A DNA stretch of 64,000 bases from Comamonas odontotermitis. GTDB taxonomy: Bacteria > Pseudomonadota > Gammaproteobacteria > Burkholderiales > Burkholderiaceae_C. Within the stretch, counting starts at the first letter, position 1; every line of letters begins with the position of its first letter. The position numbers were made by a program, and so were the translations under genes. Below the pieces are notes generated by a model, which worked only from the letters and a program-made list of their open reading frames with translations, ran no database searches and was not told where the DNA came from. Positions 7,655 through 16,700 of this stretch are shown piece by piece. Where the stretch lies: positions 1-64,000 of the forward strand of contig NZ_JACHKZ010000021.1 in NCBI RefSeq assembly GCF_014207855.1. Reading direction: 5' to 3'.

Positions 7655-9903
7655 TCCGTCACCTCCCGCAACAACTCCAGAATCCGCTGCTCCACGCCAG
7701 CCAGCTCCGCATCAATCTCATGCAGCGGGCGCGGTGGCTGGTATTGGAAAAATACGCGATTGAAGTTGATTTCGTAGCCCACCTTGCCGATGCCGCCATC
7801 CTGCTCGTCCAGCGTTTCGCGGTCGATCCAGGCATCGGCCACGTAGGGTCGCACTTCACGCAGGAAGTAGCTGACGATGTCTTCTTTCAGCGGGATGTTC
7901 TCGGCGTCTTTCAGCGCCGGGTCGGGCTCGTACTCAACGAAGCCTTTCTTGCCATCGCGATGCAGGCCGAGCAGGACATATAGGCCCTGCGTGGTGAGGT
8001 CGGTGGGCAGGGTTTGGCCCGGAAAGTAACGGGCATCCTCCAAAGGGTCTGCCTTGTGATGCTTAGCGATCACCGGCGTGGCATCAGGGTCCACGGTGGC
8101 AAAGCAGTCGCGGAAGATTTTTTTCTGCGCAGTGCCCTTGGCGCCCTTGGCCCAGCCTTCGACGTCGTCGGGCAGGATTTTGAACACTTGGTGCACAGTG
8201 GCCCAGGCCTGGTTCCAGTCCAACAACGGTTCGGTGCCAAGTTCGTCCTGCACCGCTTGCAGGGCGTCGAACAGCTCGGGGCAGGTATTGAGGAAACGTT
8301 CGCGGGCCTCCTCGGTGATCTGGAAGCGCAGGCGCAGCGGACGCAGCACGGTGATGCGGCGGTAACCGAAGTCGGTGTCATTGAACACGCGGCTGGTGGT
8401 TCGCTCAATCCACTTCTGACCCTCTAGCGCCTCATCCTTTGGTCTATTCGATGACCATTCCTGCGGCTTCTCGTCCTTGTCCAACCGGACCCAGCTAGTA
8501 ATGTCCGAACACTTACCGTGTTCGCAGGTAACGGCGTCGAGCGCGGCTTGGTCCAGGTAGCGGCGCTTGTCACCCAGACTGCGCTTCATCGGCGTGTAAC
8601 GTTCGCGGGCGTCAATGAGCTGGATCTTGCCCTTGCGGTGCGCAGCCTTGCGGTTGGTGACCACCCAAATGAAGGTGCCGATGCCGGTGTTGTAGAACAT
8701 CTGCTCGGGCAGGGCGACGATGGCTTCGAGCATGTCGTGTTCGATGATCCAGCGGCGGATCTCGCTTTCGCCGCTGCCGGCGCCCCCGGTGAACAAGGGG
8801 GAGCCGTTAAAGACGATGGCGGCCCGCGAGCCCGGCAAATCCTTGTTACCCGGTTGGTAGTCGGCAAACTTGCTGATCATGTGCAGCAGGAAGAGCAGCG
8901 CACCATCGTTGATCCGGGGGAGTTTGCCTCGGTATATCTTCCCGTTCGGCCCTTGGCCACGGAAACTGGGCCAGCGGTCGATGACCTTCTTCTCCGCCTT
9001 CCAGTCCACGCCAAAAGGCGGGTTAGCAAGCAGGTAGTCGAACCAGTGCATGTCCTCAAAGCGGTCATCGATCAGGGTATTGCCTAGCTCGACGCGACTA
9101 TCCTTCTGGCCCTTGATGAGCAGGTCGGATGCGGCAACAGCATAGGAGCGCGGGTTGTAGTCCTGTCCGTACACCTTGACTGTGGCCTGATCGTTATGGG
9201 CGCGAATCCAGTTCTGCGCTTCGGCCAGCATGCCGCCGGTACCGCATGCGGGGTCGCAGATGGTAACGATGACACCGGACTGAGTGAGCACGCTGGTGTC
9301 GGGCTCCAGCAGCAGGTTGACCATGAGCTGGATGACTTCACGTGGGGTGAAGTGGTCACCAGCAGTTTCATTTGCGGCCTCGTTGAAGCGCCGGATCAGG
9401 TCTTCGAACACCAGTCCCATGGTGATGTTGTCCACCCGCTTGGGGTGCAGGTCGATCTCGGCGAATTGGGACACCACCTGGTAAAGACGGTTGGACTCTT
9501 CGAGCTTCTCGATCTCCTTGTCGAACTCGAAGCGCTCGAAGATCTTGCGGACGTTCTCTGAGAAACCGTCGATGTAGTCAGACAAGTGACGGCCGATGTT
9601 ATCGGGGTCGCCCTTGAGCTTTTGAAAGTCAAGCGGGCTGTGGTTGTGAAAACCCAGCGGGGTTCCTTCCTCATCCTTGGCCAGGTTGTTGAGGATGGCG
9701 TCGATGTTCGGGATGTTCTTCGCCCTGAGCGGCTCGTAGCGCTTGAGCACGGCCTCCTTACTCGGCGCCAGCACGGCATCGAAGCGACGCAGCACCGTGA
9801 GCGGCAGCATGACGCGCTCGTACTGCGGCGGACGATAGGGGCCACGCAGCAGGTCGGCTACCGACCAGATGAAATTGGCGAGTTGCTGAAAGTTAACGCT
9901 CAT
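7651..9903 (-). CDS. hsdM: Type I DNA methyltransferase subunit (HsdM)
   Basis: A 750-residue N6-adenine methyltransferase. An N-terminal HsdM helical domain (FIWSVADLLRGPYRPPQYERVMLPLTVLRR) comes first. The SAM-binding motif I is CDPACGTGGM (near residue 217) and the catalytic motif IV is LANPPFG (near residue 297). The C-terminal part is longer than in EcoKI-type HsdM and ends in a helical tail like those of other long HsdM proteins. It works with HsdS to protect host DNA and with HsdR to restrict. It begins 26 bases after the Mrr-like gene and overlaps hsdS. Confidence 0.96.
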   Translation of the reverse strand: MSVNFQQLANFIWSVADLLRGPYRPPQYERVMLPLTVLRRFDAVLAPSKEAVLKRYEPLRAKNIPNIDAILNNLAKDEEGTPLGFHNHSPLDFQKLKGDPDNIGRHLSDYIDGFSENVRKIFERFEFDKEIEKLEESNRLYQVVSQFAEIDLHPKRVDNITMGLVFEDLIRRFNEAANETAGDHFTPREVIQLMVNLLLEPDTSVLTQSGVIVTICDPACGTGGMLAEAQNWIRAHNDQATVKVYGQDYNPRSYAVAASDLLIKGQKDSRVELGNTLIDDRFEDMHWFDYLLANPPFGVDWKAEKKVIDRWPSFRGQGPNGKIYRGKLPRINDGALLFLLHMISKFADYQPGNKDLPGSRAAIVFNGSPLFTGGAGSGESEIRRWIIEHDMLEAIVALPEQMFYNTGIGTFIWVVTNRKAAHRKGKIQLIDARERYTPMKRSLGDKRRYLDQAALDAVTCEHGKCSDITSWVRLDKDEKPQEWSSNRPKDEALEGQKWIERTTSRVFNDTDFGYRRITVLRPLRLRFQITEEARERFLNTCPELFDALQAVQDELGTEPLLDWNQAWATVHQVFKILPDDVEGWAKGAKGTAQKKIFRDCFATVDPDATPVIAKHHKADPLEDARYFPGQTLPTDLTTQGLYVLLGLHRDGKKGFVEYEPDPALKDAENIPLKEDIVSYFLREVRPYVADAWIDRETLDEQDGGIGKVGYEINFNRVFFQYQPPRPLHEIDAELAGVEQRILELLREVTE

Positions 9904-9929
9904 TGTTATTGAACCATCTTCTTTTTTGG

Positions 9930-10922
9930 TTAGGCCGGCCAGTACAGCCGCTTCAACGGCACGATCCGTTTGGTTTCAGCATCGGTCCCGTCGTAGTGCT
10001 CAATCAGAGCCCGCACTACGTGGTCCAGCGTCCACATCGCCAACGGAATGGAGGCGCGGTCAGCTTCGTACAGGGCGTCCTTGCTGAAACCGCCCGTGCT
10101 GACATACAGCCCGCGGTCATCCTTGTGGCGGCCGCCGAGGAAGCTGCGGATTTCCTGACTACCCATCTGCCCCTTGCGATGCTTGACCTCTACGACGATG
10201 CGCGGATGTTCGAAGCCGAAGCCGTCTGGCGAGGCCACGATGTCCTTTCCGCGGTCGGAGCCGGGCGGAGAGACCTGGGTCTTGTAGCCCATGGCGCGCA
10301 GGATGCCGGCGACTAACTGCTGCATGTCATCCCACTCCAGTTCGTTGACCCGATCCTTGATGCGTTCCAGCGCCTGAGACTCAATGTCGGCCAGTGGATC
10401 GGCGATGACCTCCTCGGCTTCCTCTTCCACTGCCGGCGCGGGTTTGCCCTTCAGTGCGGCCAGCACTTCGGCTGCCGCGCTGGACGGTACCTCGAAGAGG
10501 GTCAGGGTCGAACCCAGACTGTTCTTGCTGCTCGCGCCCAAGTTGTCGCGTAGCAGTTCCTGCGCTTGCCACTGCACCTTGCGCGCCAGGGGCATGCCTT
10601 GCTCGGCCCACTCGGGGTGGTGCTCGGCTGATCCAGTGACATTGCCGATTGAGTACAGGCGATTGGCGGGTGAATAGGTGATGACCCAATCGCCCTCCTG
10701 AATGTCGTTGACGAAGCGCCAGACTTGGGATGCCCCCGAAACCACCGTGCCTTGTTTTGCAAGGGGCTCGGCGGACTGGTACAGGGCAATCAACTGCTTG
10801 CGCCCAACACCGGGCTTGGCATGGGCTGCCAACTGGTTCCAGCCCACGGCAGCCACGCTGCGTTCCCGAAAAGCGTCGTACAGGCTGCCGCCTTCGCCGC
10901 GCACCATCCACATTCTGGCCAT
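9930..10922 (-). CDS. Mrr-like restriction endonuclease
   Basis: About 330 residues in two parts. The N-terminal half (MARMWMVRGEGGS ... EGDWVITYSPANRLYSIGNVTG) resembles the EVE/PUA-like base-sensing modules found in restriction proteins. An acidic linker (AVEEEAEEVIADP) leads to a C-terminal Mrr-type PD-(D/E)XK core with GSDRGKDIVASPDG and IVVEVKHRKGQMG, where Asp, Glu and Lys are the likely metal and catalytic residues. ATG codons at 10952 and 10922 are possible; the second has AGAGGGAA at good spacing and is preferred. Mrr-family enzymes often cut modified DNA, which would complement the type I system downstream. Confidence 0.85.
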   Translation of the reverse strand: MARMWMVRGEGGSLYDAFRERSVAAVGWNQLAAHAKPGVGRKQLIALYQSAEPLAKQGTVVSGASQVWRFVNDIQEGDWVITYSPANRLYSIGNVTGSAEHHPEWAEQGMPLARKVQWQAQELLRDNLGASSKNSLGSTLTLFEVPSSAAAEVLAALKGKPAPAVEEEAEEVIADPLADIESQALERIKDRVNELEWDDMQQLVAGILRAMGYKTQVSPPGSDRGKDIVASPDGFGFEHPRIVVEVKHRKGQMGSQEIRSFLGGRHKDDRGLYVSTGGFSKDALYEADRASIPLAMWTLDHVVRALIEHYDGTDAETKRIVPLKRLYWPA

Positions 10923-10948
10923 CGTGTTCCCTCTCATGTTTATACCCA

Positions 10949-11272
10949 TCAATCCAACACGACCATGAACTCAGTCGCCAGTGCAGTCGGTTGGACATCC
11001 CGGACATTGCGCTGCAACGAAACCAGACCGTAATCCGCCATCAGACGCAAGGTACGGGACAAATTCGGGACCTTTCGACCACTGAGCTCCGCCAATTCTG
11101 TTAGTGACTTCGGCTGCTTCTCGTGGATTAGGCGCAGCAAGCGCCGGTTGTCATCTGAGAGCACGGCAGCAAGCGACGCCAACGAATTGAACCAAATCTG
11201 CGGCGTTTCGGCCCTTGGTCGCTGAGGATGCGCGCCATCTGGTCGTTGAATGCCGACGATGCACCGTTTCAT
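10949..11272 (-). CDS. Winged-helix transcription regulator heading the defence operon
   Basis: A 107-residue protein with a MarR/ArsR-like winged helix: LLRLIHEKQPKSLTELAELSGRKVPNLSRTLRLM, then GLVSLQ as the wing. Its stop overlaps the possible first ATG of the Mrr-like gene, so it probably controls the restriction operon it starts. The ATG at 11272 is preferred over an upstream TTG at 11305 because a good -10 element sits at 11309-11314, which would leave the TTG almost at the transcript end. It could act as a controller delaying restriction, but there is no direct evidence. Confidence 0.8.
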   Translation of the reverse strand: MKRCIVGIQRPDGAHPQRPRAETPQIWFNSLASLAAVLSDDNRRLLRLIHEKQPKSLTELAELSGRKVPNLSRTLRLMADYGLVSLQRNVRDVQPTALATEFMVVLD

Positions 11273-11308
11273 GATGAGCCCCAGAGTCCCGAGATATGCT
11301 TCCAAGCC

Positions 11309-11317
11309 ATTGTATCA
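11309..11317 (-). promoter_or_regulatory. Extended -10 promoter candidate of the defence operon
   Basis: On the minus strand TGATACAAT fits an extended -10 (TG-N-TACAAT). No clear -35 is seen. Transcription would start near 11302, about 30 bases before the regulator's ATG. Confidence 0.4.
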
Positions 11318-11371
11318 GTGTGTGATAATCATCGTCGACTTCAAGTCCCCCTACCCTGCCCTAGCCAGGCT

Positions 11372-11593
11372 TCACTTGCTCGGCAGTCTTCTGAATCCTC
11401 GATCACCCGCCATGACCGCATCCAGCATGTAAGGAATCAGTGTCGTGGCATCGACCGCTTCGCCATACGCCTGCGCGTGTAACGTGGCGTAGCGGTCGAG
11501 GTCGGCTTTCAGGCTGACCGGGCACGCGAAGGTTAGTTCCGTGGATTCGAGTTTGGGGAGCGGCCCAAGCCGCAGCTTTTTCGCTGTGTTCAT
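11372..11593 (-). CDS. DUF2274-like small protein from a conjugative element
   Basis: A 73-residue protein (MNTAKKLRLGPLPKLEST... LTFACPVSLKADLDRYA) of the small family that follows trbI in Tn4371-like integrative elements. The LKADLDRYATLHAQ segment looks like a ribbon-helix-helix-type helix. Its ATG overlaps the stop of the trbI remnant (ATGA), preserving the original trb gene order. Likely a passive remnant of the ancestral element. Confidence 0.7.
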   Translation of the reverse strand: MNTAKKLRLGPLPKLESTELTFACPVSLKADLDRYATLHAQAYGEAVDATTLIPYMLDAVMAGDRGFRRLPSK

Positions 11594-12015
11594 CGCATGG
11601 CCCCTCGGTTGAAGAACATTGGCTGGTAAGGACGAAGCTGTAAATCGCGGTTCACGATCACCCGGACCGGCAAGCCCTGCCGCGCCGTAAGCGTCGGCTG
11701 CACGTTCATGTTGCGCCGGGTCATCTCCTGCCCGACCTGATTGATGCTGTCCTGCGCACCGTCGCGTCCAGCGATCACGATGCGATTGCCATCCTGTCGA
11801 TTCTCTGGCGCTGCCAGTTCCGCGCCGACCCCAAAACAAGGTGGTCAGGGCCGCGACGGCCAGGATGCGGCCCCAATGCCGATCCACCCCATCCTCCAGC
11901 CCGGCATAGCCCGCCGGGTCAGTGCCCACTAGGTTGTCCAGCGTCAGCGAAGACGTATCCGGCAGGATGATGCGGTTCCACACCATCTGCACCCGGCTCT
12001 GCCCGAAGCTCACCT
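11590..12015 (-). pseudogene. trbI: trbI fragment, frameshifted
   Basis: Two reading frames together give the C-terminal part of TrbI, a VirB10-like conjugation protein. The upstream frame has VQMVWNRIILPDTSSLTLDN ... GYAGLEDGVDRHWGRILAVAALTTLF. After a frameshift near 11830-11850 the other frame continues with AGRDGAQDSINQVGQEMTRRN ... LPVRVIVNRDLQLRPYQ. The N-terminal membrane anchor and proline-rich part are gone. The fragment joins directly to an integrase remnant, so a large deletion removed the rest of the conjugation module. Confidence 0.8.
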
Positions 12016-12493
12016 GGCTGGCGCCCCGCGCTCCTTGACCTTGTTGCACAAGATCCGAAGGTCTTCGGCCTGAATTTCGGTCAGCAGGCGATTCTGGAAG
12101 ACCGGCAGGATGTCCCGGTCGATGATGTGCATGCGCGCGGCGCGGGTGCTGTCGGCCCACCTCGTATGGGCGAGATACGTCTCCATCGCCGCGCCGAAGG
12201 TTTTGATGGCGCGAACCCGGAGCTTGTCGCGTTGTTTTTCCAGCGCGGGCGAGATGCCCTGGAGAACGGCTTTGCGCGCCTCCAGGAGCAGTTCGCGCGC
12301 CATTGCCAGCGAAATACCACCTGGCCCCGTAGCGGCCGATGGTCAAGGTCTCGCGGCGTCCGTTGAGGCGGTAGTCGTAGCGGAAGGTGACGGTATTTGC
12401 GGGCGATACCGTCACGCACATCCCATCCCGGTCAGAAACCTTATAAGTCAATGACTTAGGCTTCAGATTGCGCAGCGCTGTGTCGGTCAGCAT
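12016..12493 (-). pseudogene. int: Tyrosine integrase fragment (DUF4102 type), frameshifted and truncated
   Basis: The N-terminus (MLTDTALRNLKPKSLTYKVS ... FRYDYRLNGRRETLTIGRYG) is the DUF4102 arm-binding domain of P4-type integrases. After a frameshift near 12305-12330 the other frame carries the core-binding region (AMETYLAHTRWADSTRAARMHI ... LTEIQAEDLRILCNKVKERG). The catalytic Arg-His-Arg-Tyr domain is missing and trbI sequence follows. It cannot be active. Its position beside the right repeat fits the integrase of the original element. Confidence 0.85.
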
Positions 12494-12521
12494 CGTGGTT
12501 TTCTCCTGTTTTTTTGACGGC

Positions 12522-12678
12522 TTTTACCGTCAGGGACCAGGAGACCCGCTGATGCCCGGAAAGCCGCATGAAACAAGCTTTCCCGAGAAGGCTTTTACCG
12601 TCAAAGACGGTAAAAGTCTCAATAGTGAACGAGAGTGTCTTAATTCCGCATCAATTCTTACCGTCAGCGCTACCGTCA
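12522..12678. repeat. Cluster of arm-type TTTTACCGTCA motifs, right end
   Basis: TTTTACCGTCA occurs at 12522-12532 and 12593-12603, an inverted GACGGTAAAA at 12606-12615, and shorter TACCGTCA copies at about 12659-12666 and 12671-12678. The 12593 and 12606 copies form a hairpin-like inverted pair. The motif recurs at 1082-1104, so both island ends share it. Confidence 0.6.
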
Positions 12679-12794
12679 ACCGTTTTTGCTGGCCGGCGAT
12701 AGCCACCGATAGATACCGAGACAAATTTCCTTATAAATCAACATGTTACTGCAATTCTATCGATAGCTGGCGATAGTCCTTGAAGGACCTAAAG

Positions 12795-12808
12795 TCACTC
12801 CCACTCCA
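12795..12808. repeat. Right direct repeat, junction of island and prophage
   Basis: TCACTCCCACTCCA, identical to 1009-1022. It marks the right edge of the island and probably also the left attachment site of the prophage, if both elements entered the same target in tandem. Confidence 0.6.
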
Positions 12809-12945
12809 ATATATACAGAGTATTTAAGCCATTGATTAATAATGATTTTCACATCAACAAATAATCAATAGCCATCACACTAACCATCAGAGAATAGTGC
12901 TGTAACTTGCTCTACTTTGCTATTTATGTCGTGGCTGCATGATGG

Positions 12946-13245
12946 TTAAGCCGCGATCCGTATATCGAAGCGAGTCTCTTCGTTCATCTTCCGCGCACCT
13001 AGGGCCAACTGGGTTGCCTTGATGTACGCCTTGTGGAACGACTCAGCCTTGCTCTGCATGTCCTTCGACAGAACAATCCCGTCGTCACCCATGGCCGTCA
13101 TGTAGGCCTTGTAGCTCAGACTCATCGCCTCCGGTGTGCGGAACTCGCCTTGCAAGACTTTGAAAAACTTCTGCTCGATCTCCTGCTTGGCCTGGTCGGT
13201 CATCTTGGCAGGCGCATCCCGAAGCATGACAGTGACGTTTGACAT
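12946..13245 (-). CDS. Small prophage protein under a LexA box (unknown function)
   Basis: A 99-residue soluble, charged, helical protein (MSNVTVMLRDAPAKMTDQAK ... DIRIAA) with no family I recognise. The ATG at 13245 has AAGGAG seven bases upstream and is preferred over a start at 13344. A LexA-type box (13287-13302) lies in its promoter, just upstream of a TACACT -10 candidate (13273-13278), so it should be made during the SOS response. As the prophage repressor looks non-cleavable, this gene is a candidate antirepressor or induction factor; that role is inference only. Confidence 0.7.
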   Translation of the reverse strand: MSNVTVMLRDAPAKMTDQAKQEIEQKFFKVLQGEFRTPEAMSLSYKAYMTAMGDDGIVLSKDMQSKAESFHKAYIKATQLALGARKMNEETRFDIRIAA

Positions 13246-13286
13246 AGTGACTCCTTGGTTGATGGAGTTCGCAGTGTAGCGAAACA

Positions 13287-13302
13287 CTGTATGCATGTAC
13301 AG
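13287..13302. promoter_or_regulatory. LexA (SOS) box
   Basis: CTGTATGCATGTACAG fits the CTGT-N8-ACAG LexA consensus, and the palindrome extends outward as ACA...TGT. It sits between a leftward gene (start 13245) and a rightward lipoprotein gene (start 13359), over the promoter region of the leftward gene. Confidence 0.7.
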
Positions 13303-13358
13303 TGTCTTGTGCACTTCGCGCCATAGACAATTCTGTAACTTCAATTAACAATAGCGGG

Positions 13359-13727
13359 ATGAAAGCAGCATTCTTGATTTTGGCCTCTGCAGTGACCTTG
13401 ACCGCCTGCGGCTCGTGGAAACACCCCCAGTACACGGGCGAGGCTGGCCGCGCTCAATTCGAGCGGGACAAGCATGAATGTCAGCAAAGTGCACGGGCTG
13501 GAACAAAGAACAACCAGCAGGCGCAAGAAAGTACCCGTCCCACCATGTACAGCGTTCACAGTCAAGATATGGGCGGCGGATACTCCTCCGTGACTGTGAC
13601 GCCACAAAGCAATGGTTCCGCGCCATCCGTGAGTAAGTACGACAGCGGAGCACAGAACACAGCCGCCTTTGCGTCCCGTGACGCATGCCTGCGTGCACGG
13701 GGCTGGAGCTTCTCTACTGGCGGTTGA
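13359..13727 (+). CDS. Small lipoprotein, unknown function
   Basis: A 122-residue protein with a lipoprotein signal MKAAFLILASAVTLTAC (lipobox LTAC). The mature part is polar and has two further cysteines (HECQQSAR and DACLRARGW), a pattern seen in small periplasmic lipoproteins. It is one of few rightward genes at the prophage's left end. It may be a lysogenic-conversion gene expressed from the prophage, since its strand opposes the late operon. The ATG at 13359 fits the signal peptide better than an upstream in-frame start. Confidence 0.7.
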   Translation: MKAAFLILASAVTLTACGSWKHPQYTGEAGRAQFERDKHECQQSARAGTKNNQQAQESTRPTMYSVHSQDMGGGYSSVTVTPQSNGSAPSVSKYDSGAQNTAAFASRDACLRARGWSFSTGG

Positions 13728-13729
13728 CC

Positions 13730-16700
13730 CTACTCCTCCGCCCCTGCCATCGAGTTGACGGCCTGAGCCCGCATCGTCTTGGGCACCGACTTGAGCACCC
13801 GCATATCCTTATCCAGCGTGGCATTCTTGATCCGGCTGCGGATCGTGGTCGGCTTGATGACGATTGGCGTATCTGGATAGCGGTCGTTCCAGGCGTCACG
13901 CTGGGCCACTGCCGCGGCCAGTGCCTTGTCATCCTGGTCAATGATTGCCTGGGTCATGCTTCCAGTGATCTGGTTCTGACGCTTGCGCAGCAGCGCGGCG
14001 TCCTGCATGAGCGGCATCGTTGACCGGGTTTTCTCAGCGTTGGCGGTTGGGTTGAAGCCGAGCGCCTTGATGGCACCAGCGGAGGCAGGCAAGTCCATCA
14101 CCTTGCGCCCGCGCGCGTCAGTGTTGTAGCCCTTGCGCATGATCTCCGCCCCGGCAATTGCGTTGCGCACGGCAGTCGGCGCCAGGTTGGCCGCAGCCTT
14201 GCCGACATTGCCCTCATCGAGCGCCCCCACGGCATCGGCCGCCTGTGTCACCAGCGAGAAGATCGGCCCAAGCACCTCAGTTGCTTCGCGGCTCTTGATG
14301 GTTTCATTGGACGGCTTGAGCACACCGGTGCCAGGAATGAGATTGCCCAGTCCCAGCCGACCGGAGAAGTCAAGCGGCAAGTGAGCGGATACACCGTACA
14401 GCGCCAGGTCACCAAAGGTTTTGCCCAGCGTTGCATATGCCCAATCACGCTTGGCGCGCTTCATGTTGGTGTTCAACCCGAACATCTGCCCGACAGTATC
14501 AATCAAGTCATCCAGATCATGAGCGAACGGAAGCCCCTCCTCCCCCGAGGCCAGCACCAGAACCGCCAGCATGGTCAGCGCAGCGCGTTTCCCCGCCGGG
14601 CCAGCGTGAAACATGCGATTCAGCAACTCGATGTAGGTCAGGCTGTACTGCTTGAATGTAAACAGCAGGCGGCCGGTAGTGGATCGTGCCCAATTGGGGC
14701 GGCTGACCTTGTTGTAAATGCCTTGGGTCTGGTTGACCGCACGCACGGCAAAGGCATATGGGTCTTTCTGACCCTGCTCTACAGCCATGTTCCAGGCAGC
14801 GATAAACGACAGGCGACGGTTGAATCCCTCGGCCGCCGCGAACATCGAGCCCCACAGGGTAAAGAATGCTTGCGCACGGGCGCGTGCACCCTCCCCGCTG
14901 CTTTGCACCTTGTCGGCCAGGCCCGGCACCTTTGCTGCTGCGCTCACCAGCTTGGCAGACAGGCCGCGCGTGCCTGCGCTGTAGAGGTGGAAAATCTCTT
15001 GCGCATCGACAATCCCCTCTTGGCCTGCCCGCTTGAGCGCAGCCTTCAAGCCCTCATCAGCCATTTGCTTCTTGCCCAGTGCATAGGGCAAAGCCTTTGC
15101 CAAGTGGGGCAGCGGGTTGCCGAACTGGGTCAAATATGGCGCGGTCATCATCACCGGCTGGGTCATATTCACCAGGGCCGAGGCCACATTCCCACCCAGG
15201 AACCAGGCGAAAGCCAAGCTGCTGGCCATGGCTCCGCCGTCTTTGTTCTCACCCATGAACTGGCGCAGCGCTACTGCCTCGTCCTTGACATCACCCTTTG
15301 CCTGTGGGATGTAGCGGATGGCATTGTTAATGTCGCGGTTGTAGTAACGCTGGCTCGCCAGGCGGGCGTTACTCGTGATAAAGCTCGACAGCATGCGCGG
15401 CAGATCGGTAGAGAACCCTGGTGTTCCCTTGCGCTCAAGGCGGCGCTTCAATGCGCTGCGCTCGGACAAGGCGGCCTCATAGTATTTTTGCGTCACGGTA
15501 TCGAAGCCAACCACATCGGCAAAAAGCGCTATCGTTTCAGGAGTTACACCGCGCAGCAGCTCGTGTGACTTCTTGGAATCATGGCCGTGCTCAACCAGGT
15601 AGCCGTTCTTGTATTTGTTGCGCGCCGCGCGCAATGCTGCATTTGCCTCGGCCTGCGTTTCAAACTTCTGGAAAAGTACCGTCTGACGATCTCCGTTTTC
15701 GTCATACAAAACCGATCCATCGTCATCCAGGGCAGTGACTGTCACCGTGTAGTCGCCAAAACGCATCAGCGGAACATACCCGGCGTTTGCCAAGTTCTGC
15801 GCGTGGCTGAATATCTGCGCGGCCTTGGTGCGCGACTCTTGCATACGAGTGAGCTGGGCTCCGATGCTGGCCGCTATATCAGGATCGCGCTGCGCTACCG
15901 CTTCCATCGCTTTGGTAGTGGTCGCAATCTGCTTGTCGAATTCCCCCAGCACATAGGACTGTGCGCCCATTGGGTTGTTCATGATCTCGCGGCGGGCATC
16001 TGCCGGCAGATAAGTTGCCGCCAAGGCGTAGACCTCTGCGGAAGCCACTTCCATCAAGCTTGCGTCGATTGCTGCGCGCGCTTGCTGATACGCGGCCACG
16101 GCCGCATCATCCGCGCCGAATTTCTCGCGCAATTCCTGTTCCGAGAAAACCTTGCCATCAAGCACATGCTCTCCGGCCAGCGTTCCAGCGAACAGGGCCT
16201 TGGATGCCCTGCCAAGGGGTGACAGATCTCCCTGCCCCACAACCAGCTGCTTGAATGCGTGCACAACACCGTCCACCTTTGGCAACACCATTGGGGCCAA
16301 CTCCGACGGACGAATAGCGGCCATGGAGACTGCCGACTGCTGGGCATTCAATAGACCGAACACCTTGCCAAAGTGTTTATCCTTCAAGGCCTTGGCGTAC
16401 TGGGTGGACAGCGTTTTGTCGTACCAATTAAAGGTTTTGAAACGTGTTGGCTGGGCAATTGCCTCTATGGCCTTGTCGGCAGCGGACTCTGCAGCATCCT
16501 TTGCGGGTTGGTCTTGACGGTTTAATTTCGCCTCGCCTTCCCCCGCAAACTTCACCCCGTTGTCAGCAAAAACATTCCGGAGTACACTACCCATAATTCC
16601 CCCGCCTGGTCCGGTCGGTGTGTCCTCATTGGACTTTAGCGCCCCGGTCTTGAAGCCAGCGCGGGGGATTTCCTTTTTGGGAACAATTTCATGGGTGTAC

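Larger units (their letters stand above)
12494..12945. other. Right end of the island and start of the prophage, no gene
   Basis: These 452 bases lack a supportable gene. They hold a cluster of TACCGTCA-type motifs (12522-12678), the right 14-bp direct repeat (12795-12808), and AT-rich sequence up to the stop of the first prophage gene. Confidence 0.6.
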
